Shown here: one piece after another, positions 25,922-33,642 of the stretch
Layout: every line of letters begins with the position of its first letter
Position numbering within the stretch: position 1 is the first letter of the stretch
Origin: Spongiivirga sp046524175
Lineage (GTDB): Bacteria > Bacteroidota > Bacteroidia > Flavobacteriales > Flavobacteriaceae
Length of the DNA: 64,000 bases
Reading direction: 5' to 3'
NCBI RefSeq assembly: GCF_046524175.1
Contig: NZ_JBEFZF010000005.1
Location: 324,712-388,711, forward strand
Program-made: the position numbers and the translations under genes
The notes under the pieces: model-generated
What the model was told of the DNA's origin: nothing
Seen by the model: only the letters and a program-made list of their open reading frames with translations
Databases searched by the model: none

Positions 25922-28774
25922 TTAAAATTTATAGCTTAAGCCAAGGCTCAATCCTACACCATTGGTGTAAGAAAGTACCGTTTCATCTCTTGTTATTCTT
26001 GGTGCAGTATCAGGATTAGCTAATACTTCACCAGAATTTTGTAAAATACTTTGAACTTGTTTTACAGTAGGATTCAATAAATTCTTACCCGTAAATGTCA
26101 GTTTAAAATGCTCGCCAAATTCCTTACTGACCACGGCATCGAGTACTACAAAACCTTTTTCGACAATAGCATCATCATAAAAAGCAACTCTATTCGCCTG
26201 GTCTGTCGGCACACCTAAAGCAAAAATTTTGTCCGATGCAAAATTGGCCGAAATAGATGCCGCCAACGGATTTTCACCAGCCGTATTAAAGTTCAAACTT
26301 CCATTAAATATCCAATCTGATGCGCCTTGTAAATCAGTATCCGTATTATCACCATATTTAAAGGTTCTAATAAGATTTCCGCTTTCATCACGAATATCTC
26401 TTAGATCTTGCGTATGCCACATTCTTGTTGCATTGAAGATCATATTTAATGCATACCCTTTAGCGTTATCCTCTTCATCAGTATCCGGCTTTATTAAATC
26501 AAGTTTTGTTTCAGCCTCTAGTCCAAAAATCTCCGCTTTTTCTGCAGAATTGAAAAATGAAAACACTCCTGCTGATCCTCGATCTCTTACGCGGTTAATT
26601 GGGTCATCGATATCTTTGTAAAAAGCAGCTAGCGATATTAGTTGCCCTGCCGATGGGAAATATTCCCATTTTATATCGTAGTTCAAATCTGTCGAAGCAG
26701 CAACATCAACATTACCACGGGTAATTTGCCCAGTTGGAGATACATATTCAAAAGGAGCAATCTCTTTAAATTCAGGAAGTGTAATCGTCCTACTAGCTGC
26801 AAAACGGAATGCATGCTTTTCATTTAGTGAATATTTGGCACTAAAAGTTGGATATACATTATTGTAATTTTGAATACTCTCTCCCGTTCTTGGAAAAAGG
26901 TTACCAATGTCATACGTAACATTAATATTATCTTCTTGCCAGCGTAATCCACCGTTGAAATTCCATTTACCTAAGCCGACATTCACATTGGTAAAAATGG
27001 CCTTAGAATCAAGTGATCCGTCATAAATATCTCTTCTTCGGCCACGACCATTAATACCTAATAAGTTAATTTCCAGTAATTCATCTTGAAAGTTTGGCAG
27101 TTGAAAAATGGAACCAAGATCATCAATTGATGTTGGATTAATCGCATTGGTAGCGGTTTCTTCGACCCCAACAAACTCAGAACTAAATTCACGTTCCTTA
27201 TTTCGGTAAGCACCACCAACCTCAACCTTAAACGATCTATTTTCTTCATCTAGAATATTGAAGATATCTTTAATTCGAGCATTGTAGTCAAAATCTTCAA
27301 TCTTTTGACTCGATTTTCGCTGTTGGAAACCTCCATTACGGCCCAATTGAATTAAGGTCCCATCAGGATCAAAGTTGATCTCATTTCTAATACGATTCGG
27401 CTCATCTGCTTCTAAGAAATTAAAACTTCCTGCCCATTCCAATGTATTCTTTTCACCAAAACGATGTGTTCCTAATAGTTGATTTACAACCACGTTGGTT
27501 TGCTTTGTATTTTGATCTCGGATAAATTGAAATAACCCTTCTGCCGGATTGGTTTCTTCAAAGATGGTTGCTTCGCCATTTCGACCACCTTCAAAAACTT
27601 CATCATTTAATTTATTGATGAAGAAAAAAGTGTATTTCAACTTATTTTTATCGTTAATGAAATAAGTCGCATCTCCTAACAATGTATTCGTAATCTTTTT
27701 ACTGTAGGTTGTTGCATCAGTAATGGTATCATCAATAAAGTTCGATCTAAACTGACGGAACAATCCCCTTCTGTATTCGTATGATTGGGAGTGAGAAGCA
27801 GTTAACAATAAAGAAAGTTTCTCTTTCAATCGGTATCCACCGGTAACAGAGGCCGAATAGTTAATAGGATTGTCTTGCTTTACCGTGTTCCAACTTTGCT
27901 GCGTAATTTGCTGCAACAACTGACGCGGTTGTTTGTAAAAACCGAAGCTTGCATCATTCAAATTAGGTGACACCCGAAAATTATCAAATACACCACTTTG
28001 CGCAACATTCGTATTTACTCCAGAACTTACACTTGCTGAAAATTCAGAATCTCCAGCCAGAGTTCGCGAAACAATGTTAACATTACCAGAAGACTGATCG
28101 GCCGAAGATGCTACCGCATAGGTTTTACTAATACCAACATTTTGAATCACTCTAGTTGGAAATAATGACAAATCAATATTCTTTCTATCGACGTCGTCTG
28201 ACGGTACGGGCAATCCATTTAAAGTAGTCGCTAAATAACGATCGCCAAGCCCTCGAACAAAAACGTCACCAGATCCCTCACTTGAGGTAACTCCAGAAAT
28301 TTTAGTTGTGGCTGATGCAGCATCAGAAACACCTACCTTTGCAAGTTCTTTGGCTCCAATACTTTCTACAATTTGAACCGCTTTTTTTTGTTCTAATAAC
28401 AAGGCTACCTGAGAGTCTTTTCTAGCTACAGGAGCAGACAATACGACCTCGTCAAGGCTAACCGCACTAGATCCGATTCCTGAATTAACCTCAGTTACTT
28501 TATTAACCTCTACCACTACATTGGGTATTTCTAACGTTTCATACCCCACAAAGCTTATTACTACTGTATAGGTGCCAGGCTCAAGTCCCTCTATATTAAA
28601 AAGACCATCAAAATCGGTTTGGGCTCCTTTGGTAGTTCCTTTTACTACAACAGTTGCAAACGGTAAAGGATCGTTGTTCATATCCTTGTCTGTGATTTTA
28701 CCGGCAATACTACCGGTTTGTGCAAATGCAAATGATGCCATAAACAACATCAAAGCGAATAATTTAATTTTCAT
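25922..28774 (-). CDS. TonB-dependent receptor with carboxypeptidase-regulatory domain
   Basis: 950 residues. After the signal peptide (to FAFAQ) comes a CarboxypepD_reg-like domain (GSIAGKITDKDMNNDPLPFA ... VISFVGYETLEIP), then a plug domain (DVFVRGLGDRYLATTLNG; SSADQSSGNVNIVSR) and a 22-strand barrel ending in an aromatic residue (SLGLSYKF), as expected for outer-membrane insertion by BAM. The plug lacks the longer SusC-type insertion and there is no SusD, so it is of the Oar/CirA-like type rather than SusC. The downstream lipoprotein is probably co-transcribed. The nearby phosphate transporters hint at a phosphorus-related ligand, but this is inference only. Confidence 0.88.
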   Translation of the reverse strand: MKIKLFALMLFMASFAFAQTGSIAGKITDKDMNNDPLPFATVVVKGTTKGAQTDFDGLFNIEGLEPGTYTVVISFVGYETLEIPNVVVEVNKVTEVNSGIGSSAVSLDEVVLSAPVARKDSQVALLLEQKKAVQIVESIGAKELAKVGVSDAASATTKISGVTSSEGSGDVFVRGLGDRYLATTLNGLPVPSDDVDRKNIDLSLFPTRVIQNVGISKTYAVASSADQSSGNVNIVSRTLAGDSEFSASVSSGVNTNVAQSGVFDNFRVSPNLNDASFGFYKQPRQLLQQITQQSWNTVKQDNPINYSASVTGGYRLKEKLSLLLTASHSQSYEYRRGLFRQFRSNFIDDTITDATTYSKKITNTLLGDATYFINDKNKLKYTFFFINKLNDEVFEGGRNGEATIFEETNPAEGLFQFIRDQNTKQTNVVVNQLLGTHRFGEKNTLEWAGSFNFLEADEPNRIRNEINFDPDGTLIQLGRNGGFQQRKSSQKIEDFDYNARIKDIFNILDEENRSFKVEVGGAYRNKEREFSSEFVGVEETATNAINPTSIDDLGSIFQLPNFQDELLEINLLGINGRGRRRDIYDGSLDSKAIFTNVNVGLGKWNFNGGLRWQEDNINVTYDIGNLFPRTGESIQNYNNVYPTFSAKYSLNEKHAFRFAASRTITLPEFKEIAPFEYVSPTGQITRGNVDVAASTDLNYDIKWEYFPSAGQLISLAAFYKDIDDPINRVRDRGSAGVFSFFNSAEKAEIFGLEAETKLDLIKPDTDEEDNAKGYALNMIFNATRMWHTQDLRDIRDESGNLIRTFKYGDNTDTDLQGASDWIFNGSLNFNTAGENPLAASISANFASDKIFALGVPTDQANRVAFYDDAIVEKGFVVLDAVVSKEFGEHFKLTFTGKNLLNPTVKQVQSILQNSGEVLANPDTAPRITRDETVLSYTNGVGLSLGLSYKF

Positions 28775-28958
28775 ATTAAGTATTACAAATAATTACCGCT
28801 GCAAAGAAACCGTCATACTGTAAAGCAGTGGTTAACCAAAAATGAAGTATCAGTAATAAAACAGTTATCTAAATGTTACTAAAAAGACCTTCCTTTTTTA
28901 TTTTGGAAACATTTTCATAACACAACAAATAGTATCTTGTGCCAATCAATATGTTACT

Positions 28959-30302
28959 ATGAATTGGGAAGCGCTCCTGTCACTTAAACGCTTTGGCGAC
29001 ACTCACAAAAGACTTAGAATTGAACAAGATGAAACCCGACTTGGTTTTGAAGTAGATTATGATCGTATCATATTTTCATCAGCTTTTAGAAGTTTACAAG
29101 ATAAAACCCAGGTAATTCCATTATCGAAAACCGACTTCGTTCATACCAGATTAACTCATAGTTTGGAGGTATCTGTGGTCGGAAGATCATTAGGTAGAAT
29201 TGTCGGTAAACAATTATTAGAGCGCCATCCGCAATTAAAGAAAACACATGGATATCAATTTAACGACTTCGGTGCTATTGTAGCTGCCGCGGCTTTATCT
29301 CATGATATCGGAAATCCTCCTTTCGGGCATAGCGGTGAAAAAGCGATTGGAGAATATTTTAAATCAGGTAACGGACTTCAATTTAAAAATCAATTATCAG
29401 CCAAGGAATACCAAGATCTGATCGATTTTGAAGGTAATGCCAACGGCTTTAAAATTCTTACAGAATCAAGACAAGGTATTGAAGGTGGATTGCGATTAAG
29501 CTACGCCACTTTAGGCACATTTACAAAGTACCCAAAAGAATCACTTCCCAAGAAACCAACAAGGCATATTGTAGATAAGAAATTTGGTTTTTTTCAATCA
29601 GAAAAAGAGGTATTTATTGATGTAGCGAATGAGCTGGGATTAAACCAAACAAGAACGGGAAAAGACATTAGTTTTAGTCGACACCCCCTTACTTTTTTAG
29701 TTGAAGCTGCAGACGATATTTGTTATACCATTATCGATTTTGAAGATGGTATCAATCTTGGCTTGGTTGATGAAAGTTACGCCTTAGAATATCTTATTAA
29801 TTTGGTAAGAGACACCATTAATACCAAAAAATACAACGCTTTAAAATTTAAGGAAGATCGGTTAAGCTATTTGCGTGCATTGTCGATTAGTACTTTAATA
29901 AATGAGGCTGTTTCTGTATTTCTTGATAATGAAAATGCCATTTTAAATGGTGATTTTGACGTTGCGCTCATTGATAAATGCCGATTTGAACCGCAGATTA
30001 ATGATATCATTAAATTGAGTGTTGAAAATATATACCAATCTAATGAGGTTATTGAAAAAGAAGTTGCCGGTTATAAAATGTTAAACAGTTTGTTGGATGT
30101 TTTTGTCCATGCCGTTGTAAACAATAGCAATGGAAAGGCCAATAACTATGATAAACTGATACTCAAACTGCTCCCAGCTTCTTTACATGTAGAAAGCAAT
30201 TCGCTATATAAAAACCTTCTAGACGTCTGTTGTTATGTGGCCAGTTTGACCGATGGTCGTGCGCTGCAATTGTATAAACAAATTAATGGAGAGGTGGGGT
30301 GA
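28959..30302 (+). CDS. dgt: Deoxyguanosinetriphosphate triphosphohydrolase (dGTPase)
   Basis: 447 residues, HD-superfamily. His67 in THSLEV, His115-Asp116 in ALSHDIGNPPFGHSGE, and the later FLVEAADDICYTIIDFEDG motif supply the metal site; the N-terminal FSSAFRSLQDKTQV segment is the family's substrate loop. It cleaves dGTP to deoxyguanosine and tripolyphosphate, tuning dNTP pools. Full length. The gene stands alone, read toward the repeat-rich tRNA-Asn patch; TATCTTG about 30 bp upstream is an imperfect -7 element. Confidence 0.93.
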   Translation: MNWEALLSLKRFGDTHKRLRIEQDETRLGFEVDYDRIIFSSAFRSLQDKTQVIPLSKTDFVHTRLTHSLEVSVVGRSLGRIVGKQLLERHPQLKKTHGYQFNDFGAIVAAAALSHDIGNPPFGHSGEKAIGEYFKSGNGLQFKNQLSAKEYQDLIDFEGNANGFKILTESRQGIEGGLRLSYATLGTFTKYPKESLPKKPTRHIVDKKFGFFQSEKEVFIDVANELGLNQTRTGKDISFSRHPLTFLVEAADDICYTIIDFEDGINLGLVDESYALEYLINLVRDTINTKKYNALKFKEDRLSYLRALSISTLINEAVSVFLDNENAILNGDFDVALIDKCRFEPQINDIIKLSVENIYQSNEVIEKEVAGYKMLNSLLDVFVHAVVNNSNGKANNYDKLILKLLPASLHVESNSLYKNLLDVCCYVASLTDGRALQLYKQINGEVG

Positions 30303-30308
30303 AAAATA

Positions 30309-30417
30309 ATTTTATTAACGCTCTTTCCAGCCCATGCAACTCCTGGCTCCTCGCTAAAAATGTCCACCGGACATTTTATTAACGCTCGGCCCTCCCTCTT
30401 GGGCGAGCCCAAAAGGG
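30309..30417. repeat. Composite of intergenic repeats downstream of dgt
   Basis: Three elements are packed together. A 15-bp direct repeat attttattaacgctc occurs at 30309-30323 and 30373-30387. A 9-bp-arm palindrome aaaatgtcc(acc)ggacatttt lies at 30357-30377, and a G/C-rich palindrome ccctcttgggc...gcccaaaaggg at 30394-30417. None has coding character. The block sits between dgt and the tRNA-Asn terminator and looks like nested repeat insertion. Confidence 0.6.
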
Positions 30418-30418
30418 C

Positions 30419-30460
30419 AAAAGTAAAAGAGCCGCACTTTCGTGCAGCTCTTTTACTTTT
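30419..30460. terminator. Very stable bidirectional terminator after tRNA-Asn
   Basis: The arm aaaagtaaaagagccgcac pairs with gtgcagctcttttactttt across a tttc loop: 19 positions with one mismatch or wobble, flanked by T-runs on both strands. On the minus strand it begins 3 bp beyond the tRNA 3' end; on the plus strand it protects the tRNA from dgt read-through. Confidence 0.88.
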
Positions 30461-30462
30461 TG

Positions 30463-30536
30463 CTCCCCCTCTTGGGCTCGAACCAAGGACCCTCTGATTA
30501 ACAGTCAGATGCTCTAACCAACTGAGCTAAGGAGGA
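30463..30536 (-). tRNA. tRNA-Asn (GTT anticodon)
   Basis: The minus strand folds into a complete 74-nt cloverleaf: acceptor TCCTCCT/AGGGGGA, D stem GCTC/GAGC with loop AGTTGGTTA, anticodon stem TCTGA/TCAGA with loop CTGTTAA (anticodon GTT, Asn), variable GGGTC, T stem CTTGG/CCAAG with loop TTCGAGC, discriminator G. CCA is not encoded. The GIY-YIG stop codon lies only 3 bp upstream of its 5' end, so the tRNA must be processed from a transcript that also carries that ORF. Confidence 0.97.
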
Positions 30537-30539
30537 ATA

Positions 30540-30824
30540 TTAATACTTCTCTCTTAGTTTTTCAATGATTTCAGGGTACTTCACTAAATCTTCAATATAT
30601 TTTCTACTCTTCATTCTCTTGATATGGCCCTCTATCTTTCTCGCCTGAATTCTATCATGACAAGTAATTGAAAGGATTAGTTTCCAATCATTTGACAAAG
30701 AGGTATAAGAATTATTGTAATACCCTTCATTGTGTTCATTAAGTCTTTTATCCAAATCTATAGTTTCGCCAACATAATATCGGTTTAACCCATCAGAATA
30801 AATGATATAAACAACATATTTCAT
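30540..30824 (-). CDS. GIY-YIG family endonuclease, UvrC/Slx1-like single-domain protein
   Basis: 94 residues, only the GIY-YIG domain. VVYIIY (residues 4-9) is the GIY strand, YYVGET (16-21) the YIG strand, followed by DLDKRLNEH with catalytic Arg27 and His31, and ARKIEGHIKRMKS with the metal-binding Glu65. All catalytic residues look intact. Single-domain members are nicking or cutting nucleases related to UvrC's N-terminus and to homing endonucleases; there is no separate DNA-binding domain. The ORF is sandwiched between a broken 5' tRNA-Asn copy (30846-30894) and the intact tRNA-Asn (30463-30536), on the same strand, with 21 bp of leader and 3 bp after the stop. This suggests a minimal selfish insertion in a tRNA gene (inference). 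Confidence 0.9.
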   Translation of the reverse strand: MKYVVYIIYSDGLNRYYVGETIDLDKRLNEHNEGYYNNSYTSLSNDWKLILSITCHDRIQARKIEGHIKRMKSRKYIEDLVKYPEIIEKLREKY

Positions 30825-30845
30825 TAAAAATTTAAAAGAACTTTA

Positions 30846-30894
30846 CCTCTGATGCTCTAACCTCCCGATAACTATCGGGATGAGCTAAGGAGGA
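30846..30894 (-). pseudogene. Broken 5' copy of tRNA-Asn (nt 1-46) with a palindrome in the D-loop
   Basis: Reading the minus strand: TCCTCCTTAGCTCA equals nt 1-14 of the intact tRNA-Asn; an 18-bp palindrome then replaces GTT of the D-loop; GGTTAGAGCATC equals nt 18-29; 12 nt covering the anticodon loop (30-41) are missing; AGAGG equals nt 42-46. After that the similarity stops and the GIY-YIG leader begins. It cannot make a tRNA. It is best read as the original target's 5' part, left upstream when the nuclease gene entered and later decayed. Confidence 0.85.
30863..30880. repeat. 18-bp palindrome tcccgataactatcggga
   Basis: Inverted repeat with arms tcccgata/tatcggga overlapping around a short centre; it interrupts the D-loop of the broken tRNA-Asn copy. 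Palindromes of the form CCCGATAG(C/T)TATCGGG are, as far as I recall, scattered in Bacteroidota genomes, so this looks like a later insertion of a mobile short palindrome. Confidence 0.7.
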
Positions 30895-30947
30895 ATTTCA
30901 ATAATTTAAAATACTTAAACAACCCTTATATTTTGCCTAAGCGGATG

Positions 30948-30977
30948 CAAATATAACAGTTTTTTTAAAGCCCCAAA
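30948..30977 (-). promoter_or_regulatory. Promoter for the GIY-YIG/tRNA-Asn transcript
   Basis: On the minus strand TTTG at 30974-30977, an 18-bp spacer and TATATTTG at 30948-30955 match the Bacteroidota -33/-7 consensus exactly. Transcription would start near 30941, pass the broken tRNA copy, then the GIY-YIG ORF and finally the intact tRNA. It is probably the tRNA's ancestral promoter. Confidence 0.72.
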
Positions 30978-31061
30978 ACAAAAGAAATCTTTTTTAACCT
31001 TGATTCTGCTTTAGAACTTCTTTATGAGGGGTAAAAATGCAATAAAACCTTATGTTTTGTA

Positions 31062-31092
31062 GGTTTTAGCATAGCATCGCTATGGTTAAACC
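31062..31092. other. Stem-loop downstream of rseP
   Basis: Outer arms ggttt/aaacc (31062-31066, 31088-31092) and inner arms catagc(atc)gctatg (31070-31084) form a nested hairpin about 70 bp beyond the rseP stop. There is no T-run directly after it, so it is a weak terminator candidate. The rest of the gap between the tRNA promoter and rseP shows nothing else clear. Confidence 0.4.
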
Positions 31093-31161
31093 TAAAAATG
31101 TAATGTTAGGTTTTGAAGCAGGTTCATTCCCGCAATAGATTTTTTAGAGTATAATCAAGAT

Positions 31162-32475
31162 CTAAAGGAATCTTTTAATGATGTTCCAGATATCATTTCC
31201 GAAAATAACCCCCATAAGTGCTACCAAGAAAATAAAACCGGCTATTTGACCATATTCCAAAACCTTCTCACTTGGCTTACGGCCTGTAATCATTTCATAT
31301 AATAAGAACATAACATGACCCCCATCCAAAGCTGGTATCGGTAAAATATTAACAAAGGCCAGCCAAACAGAAAACATTGCAGTAAAACTCCAGAAAAAGC
31401 CCCAATCCCATGTTTTAGGGAGCACTTCAATAATACCTATGGGTCCTTTCACTTGTGTATATGCTTTTGTTTTGGGTTTAAAAATCACCTTAAACTGTCG
31501 CACTTGCTTGCTTAACTCTCTAAATGTCTTTTTAAACCCTTCCGGAATACCAGCACCAAATGAATACTCATCGGTAGTAAATAAGTCGGCTGTTGTGCCA
31601 ACACCAATAGGTTGGTCTTTATCCACAAAAACCGATTTTTCAATTTGTGTTCCGTTACGGTCAATAACTAGGTTTAAATTAGCATTTTCAACTTCGCCTA
31701 TCGCATTTACAAACTCATTCCAATAAGCAACAGGTTTACCATTAGCAGAAAGTATTCTATCTCCTTTTTCTAATCCGGCTTTACCAGCATTCAAGGTGTC
31801 GACTACTCGAGTGACTAAGGCTTGGGTGCGCGGAGCAAAAAATGGATTTTTTAATCCTGTAAACACCTCACCCAATGCTTCATCGGTGATGGGAATAAAT
31901 AATTTTTTATTGTCACGTACTACTTCAACGGTATCAGCAAGAATAACTTCGAGCATGATTTCATCAAAACGCTTTATCTTTTCTCCATCAACCGCAACAA
32001 TTTGATCACCATCCTTAAAGCCAAGTTTTTGACCTTGTTCAGTTACTGTCAATCCATATTTTAAATTCTCAACAGGTATATACGTATCACCTTGAGAAAT
32101 CAACAGCGTGGCATAAATAAACCAGGCAAGTAACACATTTACCACAACACCACCCACCATGATAATTAAACGCTGCCATGCAGGTTTCGAACGAAATTCA
32201 TAAGGCTTAGGAGGCAATTTCATTTGCTCTTTATCCATACTCTCATCGATCATCCCTGCTATTTTTACATACCCCCCTAAAGGAAGCCAGCCAATGCCAT
32301 ATACCGTTTCGCCAATCTTCTTTTTAAAAAGGGAATACTTTACGTCAAAAAATAGGTAGAACTTCTCAACCTTTGTTTTAAATAACTTCGCAGGAATGAA
32401 GTGTCCTAATTCATGCAAAACTACTAGTAAGGAGATGATTGCTATAAACTGTGCAATCTGTACAACAATTTCCAT
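31162..32475 (-). CDS. rseP: Site-2 protease RseP (RIP metalloprotease)
   Basis: 437 residues. HELGH at 21-25 inside the first membrane helix is the zinc site; PIPALDGGHVMF near the C-terminus contributes the third ligand. Two PDZ domains lie between (roughly 120-290), the second with DTLNAGKAGLEKGDRILSANGK. Four membrane segments. RseP cuts membrane-embedded substrates after site-1 cleavage, such as anti-sigma factors and remnant signal peptides. Monocistronic on the minus strand, divergent from the SCO gene. Confidence 0.94.
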   Translation of the reverse strand: MEIVVQIAQFIAIISLLVVLHELGHFIPAKLFKTKVEKFYLFFDVKYSLFKKKIGETVYGIGWLPLGGYVKIAGMIDESMDKEQMKLPPKPYEFRSKPAWQRLIIMVGGVVVNVLLAWFIYATLLISQGDTYIPVENLKYGLTVTEQGQKLGFKDGDQIVAVDGEKIKRFDEIMLEVILADTVEVVRDNKKLFIPITDEALGEVFTGLKNPFFAPRTQALVTRVVDTLNAGKAGLEKGDRILSANGKPVAYWNEFVNAIGEVENANLNLVIDRNGTQIEKSVFVDKDQPIGVGTTADLFTTDEYSFGAGIPEGFKKTFRELSKQVRQFKVIFKPKTKAYTQVKGPIGIIEVLPKTWDWGFFWSFTAMFSVWLAFVNILPIPALDGGHVMFLLYEMITGRKPSEKVLEYGQIAGFIFLVALMGVIFGNDIWNIIKRFL

Positions 32476-32610
32476 ATGGGAGATCTGTGTCAGTAAATTT
32501 AGTGCGTAAAAGTACGTTTTTAGCGCTATGTAAAAAAAGATAGTTTGGCTATGCCCTAGTTTTTATGATTTTTTTAATGAGAACAGCGAAAGAATATGAT
32601 TTTCAGGTCG

Positions 32611-32618
32611 TAATTTTG
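32611..32618 (+). promoter_or_regulatory. -7 element upstream of the SCO gene
   Basis: TAATTTTG fits TAnnTTTG exactly, 17 bp before the ATG of the SCO gene. No good -33 TTG is visible, and the leader would be very short. Confidence 0.4.
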
Positions 32619-32635
32619 TCGTCTAATCGGGTGAT

Positions 32636-33310
32636 ATGATCTCATTTTTTAGTAGATATAAGATATTCGGAATTGTCTTTTTCTTACTTTCTGTAGTTAT
32701 AATTTCCTTATTTTATATTGCTTTGAAACCAAAAAAAGTGCTTCCTACTTATCAACCTACAATGGTTGACCCTAGCCTGGTTGATAGCACCATACAACAG
32801 CAAAAAAAGTATCATACAATAGCCAACTTCAAGCTAATTAATCAAAATGGTGACACCATTACACAAAAGGATTATGAAAACAAGATCTACGTAGCAGATT
32901 TCTTTTTTACCACCTGTAGAAGTATATGCCCGATAATGACCAAGAATATGGGCGATATCCAAAAAGAGATCATTGATGACCCTGAGGTAAAGTTACTATC
33001 ACACACGGTAACTCCTGAAATAGATAGTGTTGCTCAACTAAAAAAATATGCAATTGAAAAAGGAGTAATCGATACCAAATGGAATCTGGTTACGGGCGAT
33101 AAAAAACAAATATACGCGCTAGCGCGAAAGTCATACATGGCAGTACAGGAAGATGGAGATGGTGGCAAGTACGATATGATACATACCGAAAACTTTTTAC
33201 TTATTGATAAAGAAAAAAGAGTACGAGGCTACTATGACGGAACAAAAGAGGAAGAAATTGAAAAATTACTTGAGGACATTAAAATACTTAAAGACAGCTA
33301 TAAAGACTAA
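32636..33310 (+). CDS. SCO1/SenC family copper chaperone/thioredoxin-like protein
   Basis: 224 residues: an N-terminal membrane anchor (about 10-30) and a thioredoxin-fold domain facing the periplasm. Cys94 and Cys98 in TTCRSICPIM plus His183 in DMIHTENFLLID form the copper site of SCO proteins, which metallate the CuA centre of cytochrome oxidase or act as thiol-disulfide reductases. No oxidase genes are nearby. It precedes the feo genes on the same strand but has its own spacing of about 95 bp, so it is probably not part of that operon. Confidence 0.9.
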   Translation: MISFFSRYKIFGIVFFLLSVVIISLFYIALKPKKVLPTYQPTMVDPSLVDSTIQQQKKYHTIANFKLINQNGDTITQKDYENKIYVADFFFTTCRSICPIMTKNMGDIQKEIIDDPEVKLLSHTVTPEIDSVAQLKKYAIEKGVIDTKWNLVTGDKKQIYALARKSYMAVQEDGDGGKYDMIHTENFLLIDKEKRVRGYYDGTKEEEIEKLLEDIKILKDSYKD

Positions 33311-33370
33311 ACAAATGCTGGCATAGACAATACCAATATAACTTTACTTTACCCTTTCTTGTTTTTCCCT

Positions 33371-33378
33371 TACTTTTG
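33371..33378 (+). promoter_or_regulatory. -7 element upstream of feoA
   Basis: TACTTTTG matches TAnnTTTG exactly, 28 bp before the TTG start of feoA. The -33 region is T-rich without a clean TTG. No obvious Fur-box palindrome was seen here. Confidence 0.5.
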
Positions 33379-33406
33379 TCTTAATTAAAATCAATCTAAA
33401 TAAAAA

Positions 33407-33637
33407 TTGAAAAGAACCATTGCTAATTTAAAGTTAGGAGAACGTGCAATCATAAAAGATATCGATTCTGATCTGGTTCCTTTAAAACTATTAGAAATGG
33501 GCTGTCTTCCCGGCAATGAAGTTGAACTTTTATTAGTAGCCCCCTTTAATGATCCTTTGTACTTAAACATTAATGGATGCCATCTCGCCATACGAAAGGA
33601 AACTGCCAATTTTATTGAAATTGAAGAAATAGCATAA
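33407..33637 (+). CDS. feoA: Ferrous iron transport protein FeoA
   Basis: 76 residues, an SH3-like fold: LKLGERAIIKDIDSDLVPLKLLEMGCLPGNEVELL with the family's (L/M)xxMGxxPG-type centre, then a final 'HLAIRKETANFIEIE' strand. FeoA is the small cytosolic partner of FeoB. It begins at a TTG, since no ATG is available before the conserved sequence. It ends 5 bp before feoB, indicating co-transcription. Confidence 0.93.
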   Translation: MKRTIANLKLGERAIIKDIDSDLVPLKLLEMGCLPGNEVELLLVAPFNDPLYLNINGCHLAIRKETANFIEIEEIA

Positions 33638-33642
33638 CCCAT

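Noticed and set aside
30394..30417. Possible tRNA T-arm fragment (CCCAAGAGGG shared with the tRNA 3' end)
   Set aside because: Only about ten bases match and they are part of a self-complementary palindrome, so chance or repeat origin is more likely.
30540..30824. UvrC excinuclease subunit
   Set aside because: Only the GIY-YIG domain is present; UvrC's UVR, RNase H-like and HhH domains are missing.
30846..30894. Second functional tRNA-Asn
   Set aside because: It has the acceptor 5' strand and part of the D-arm only; the anticodon loop, T-arm and 3' acceptor are missing and the D-loop is interrupted.
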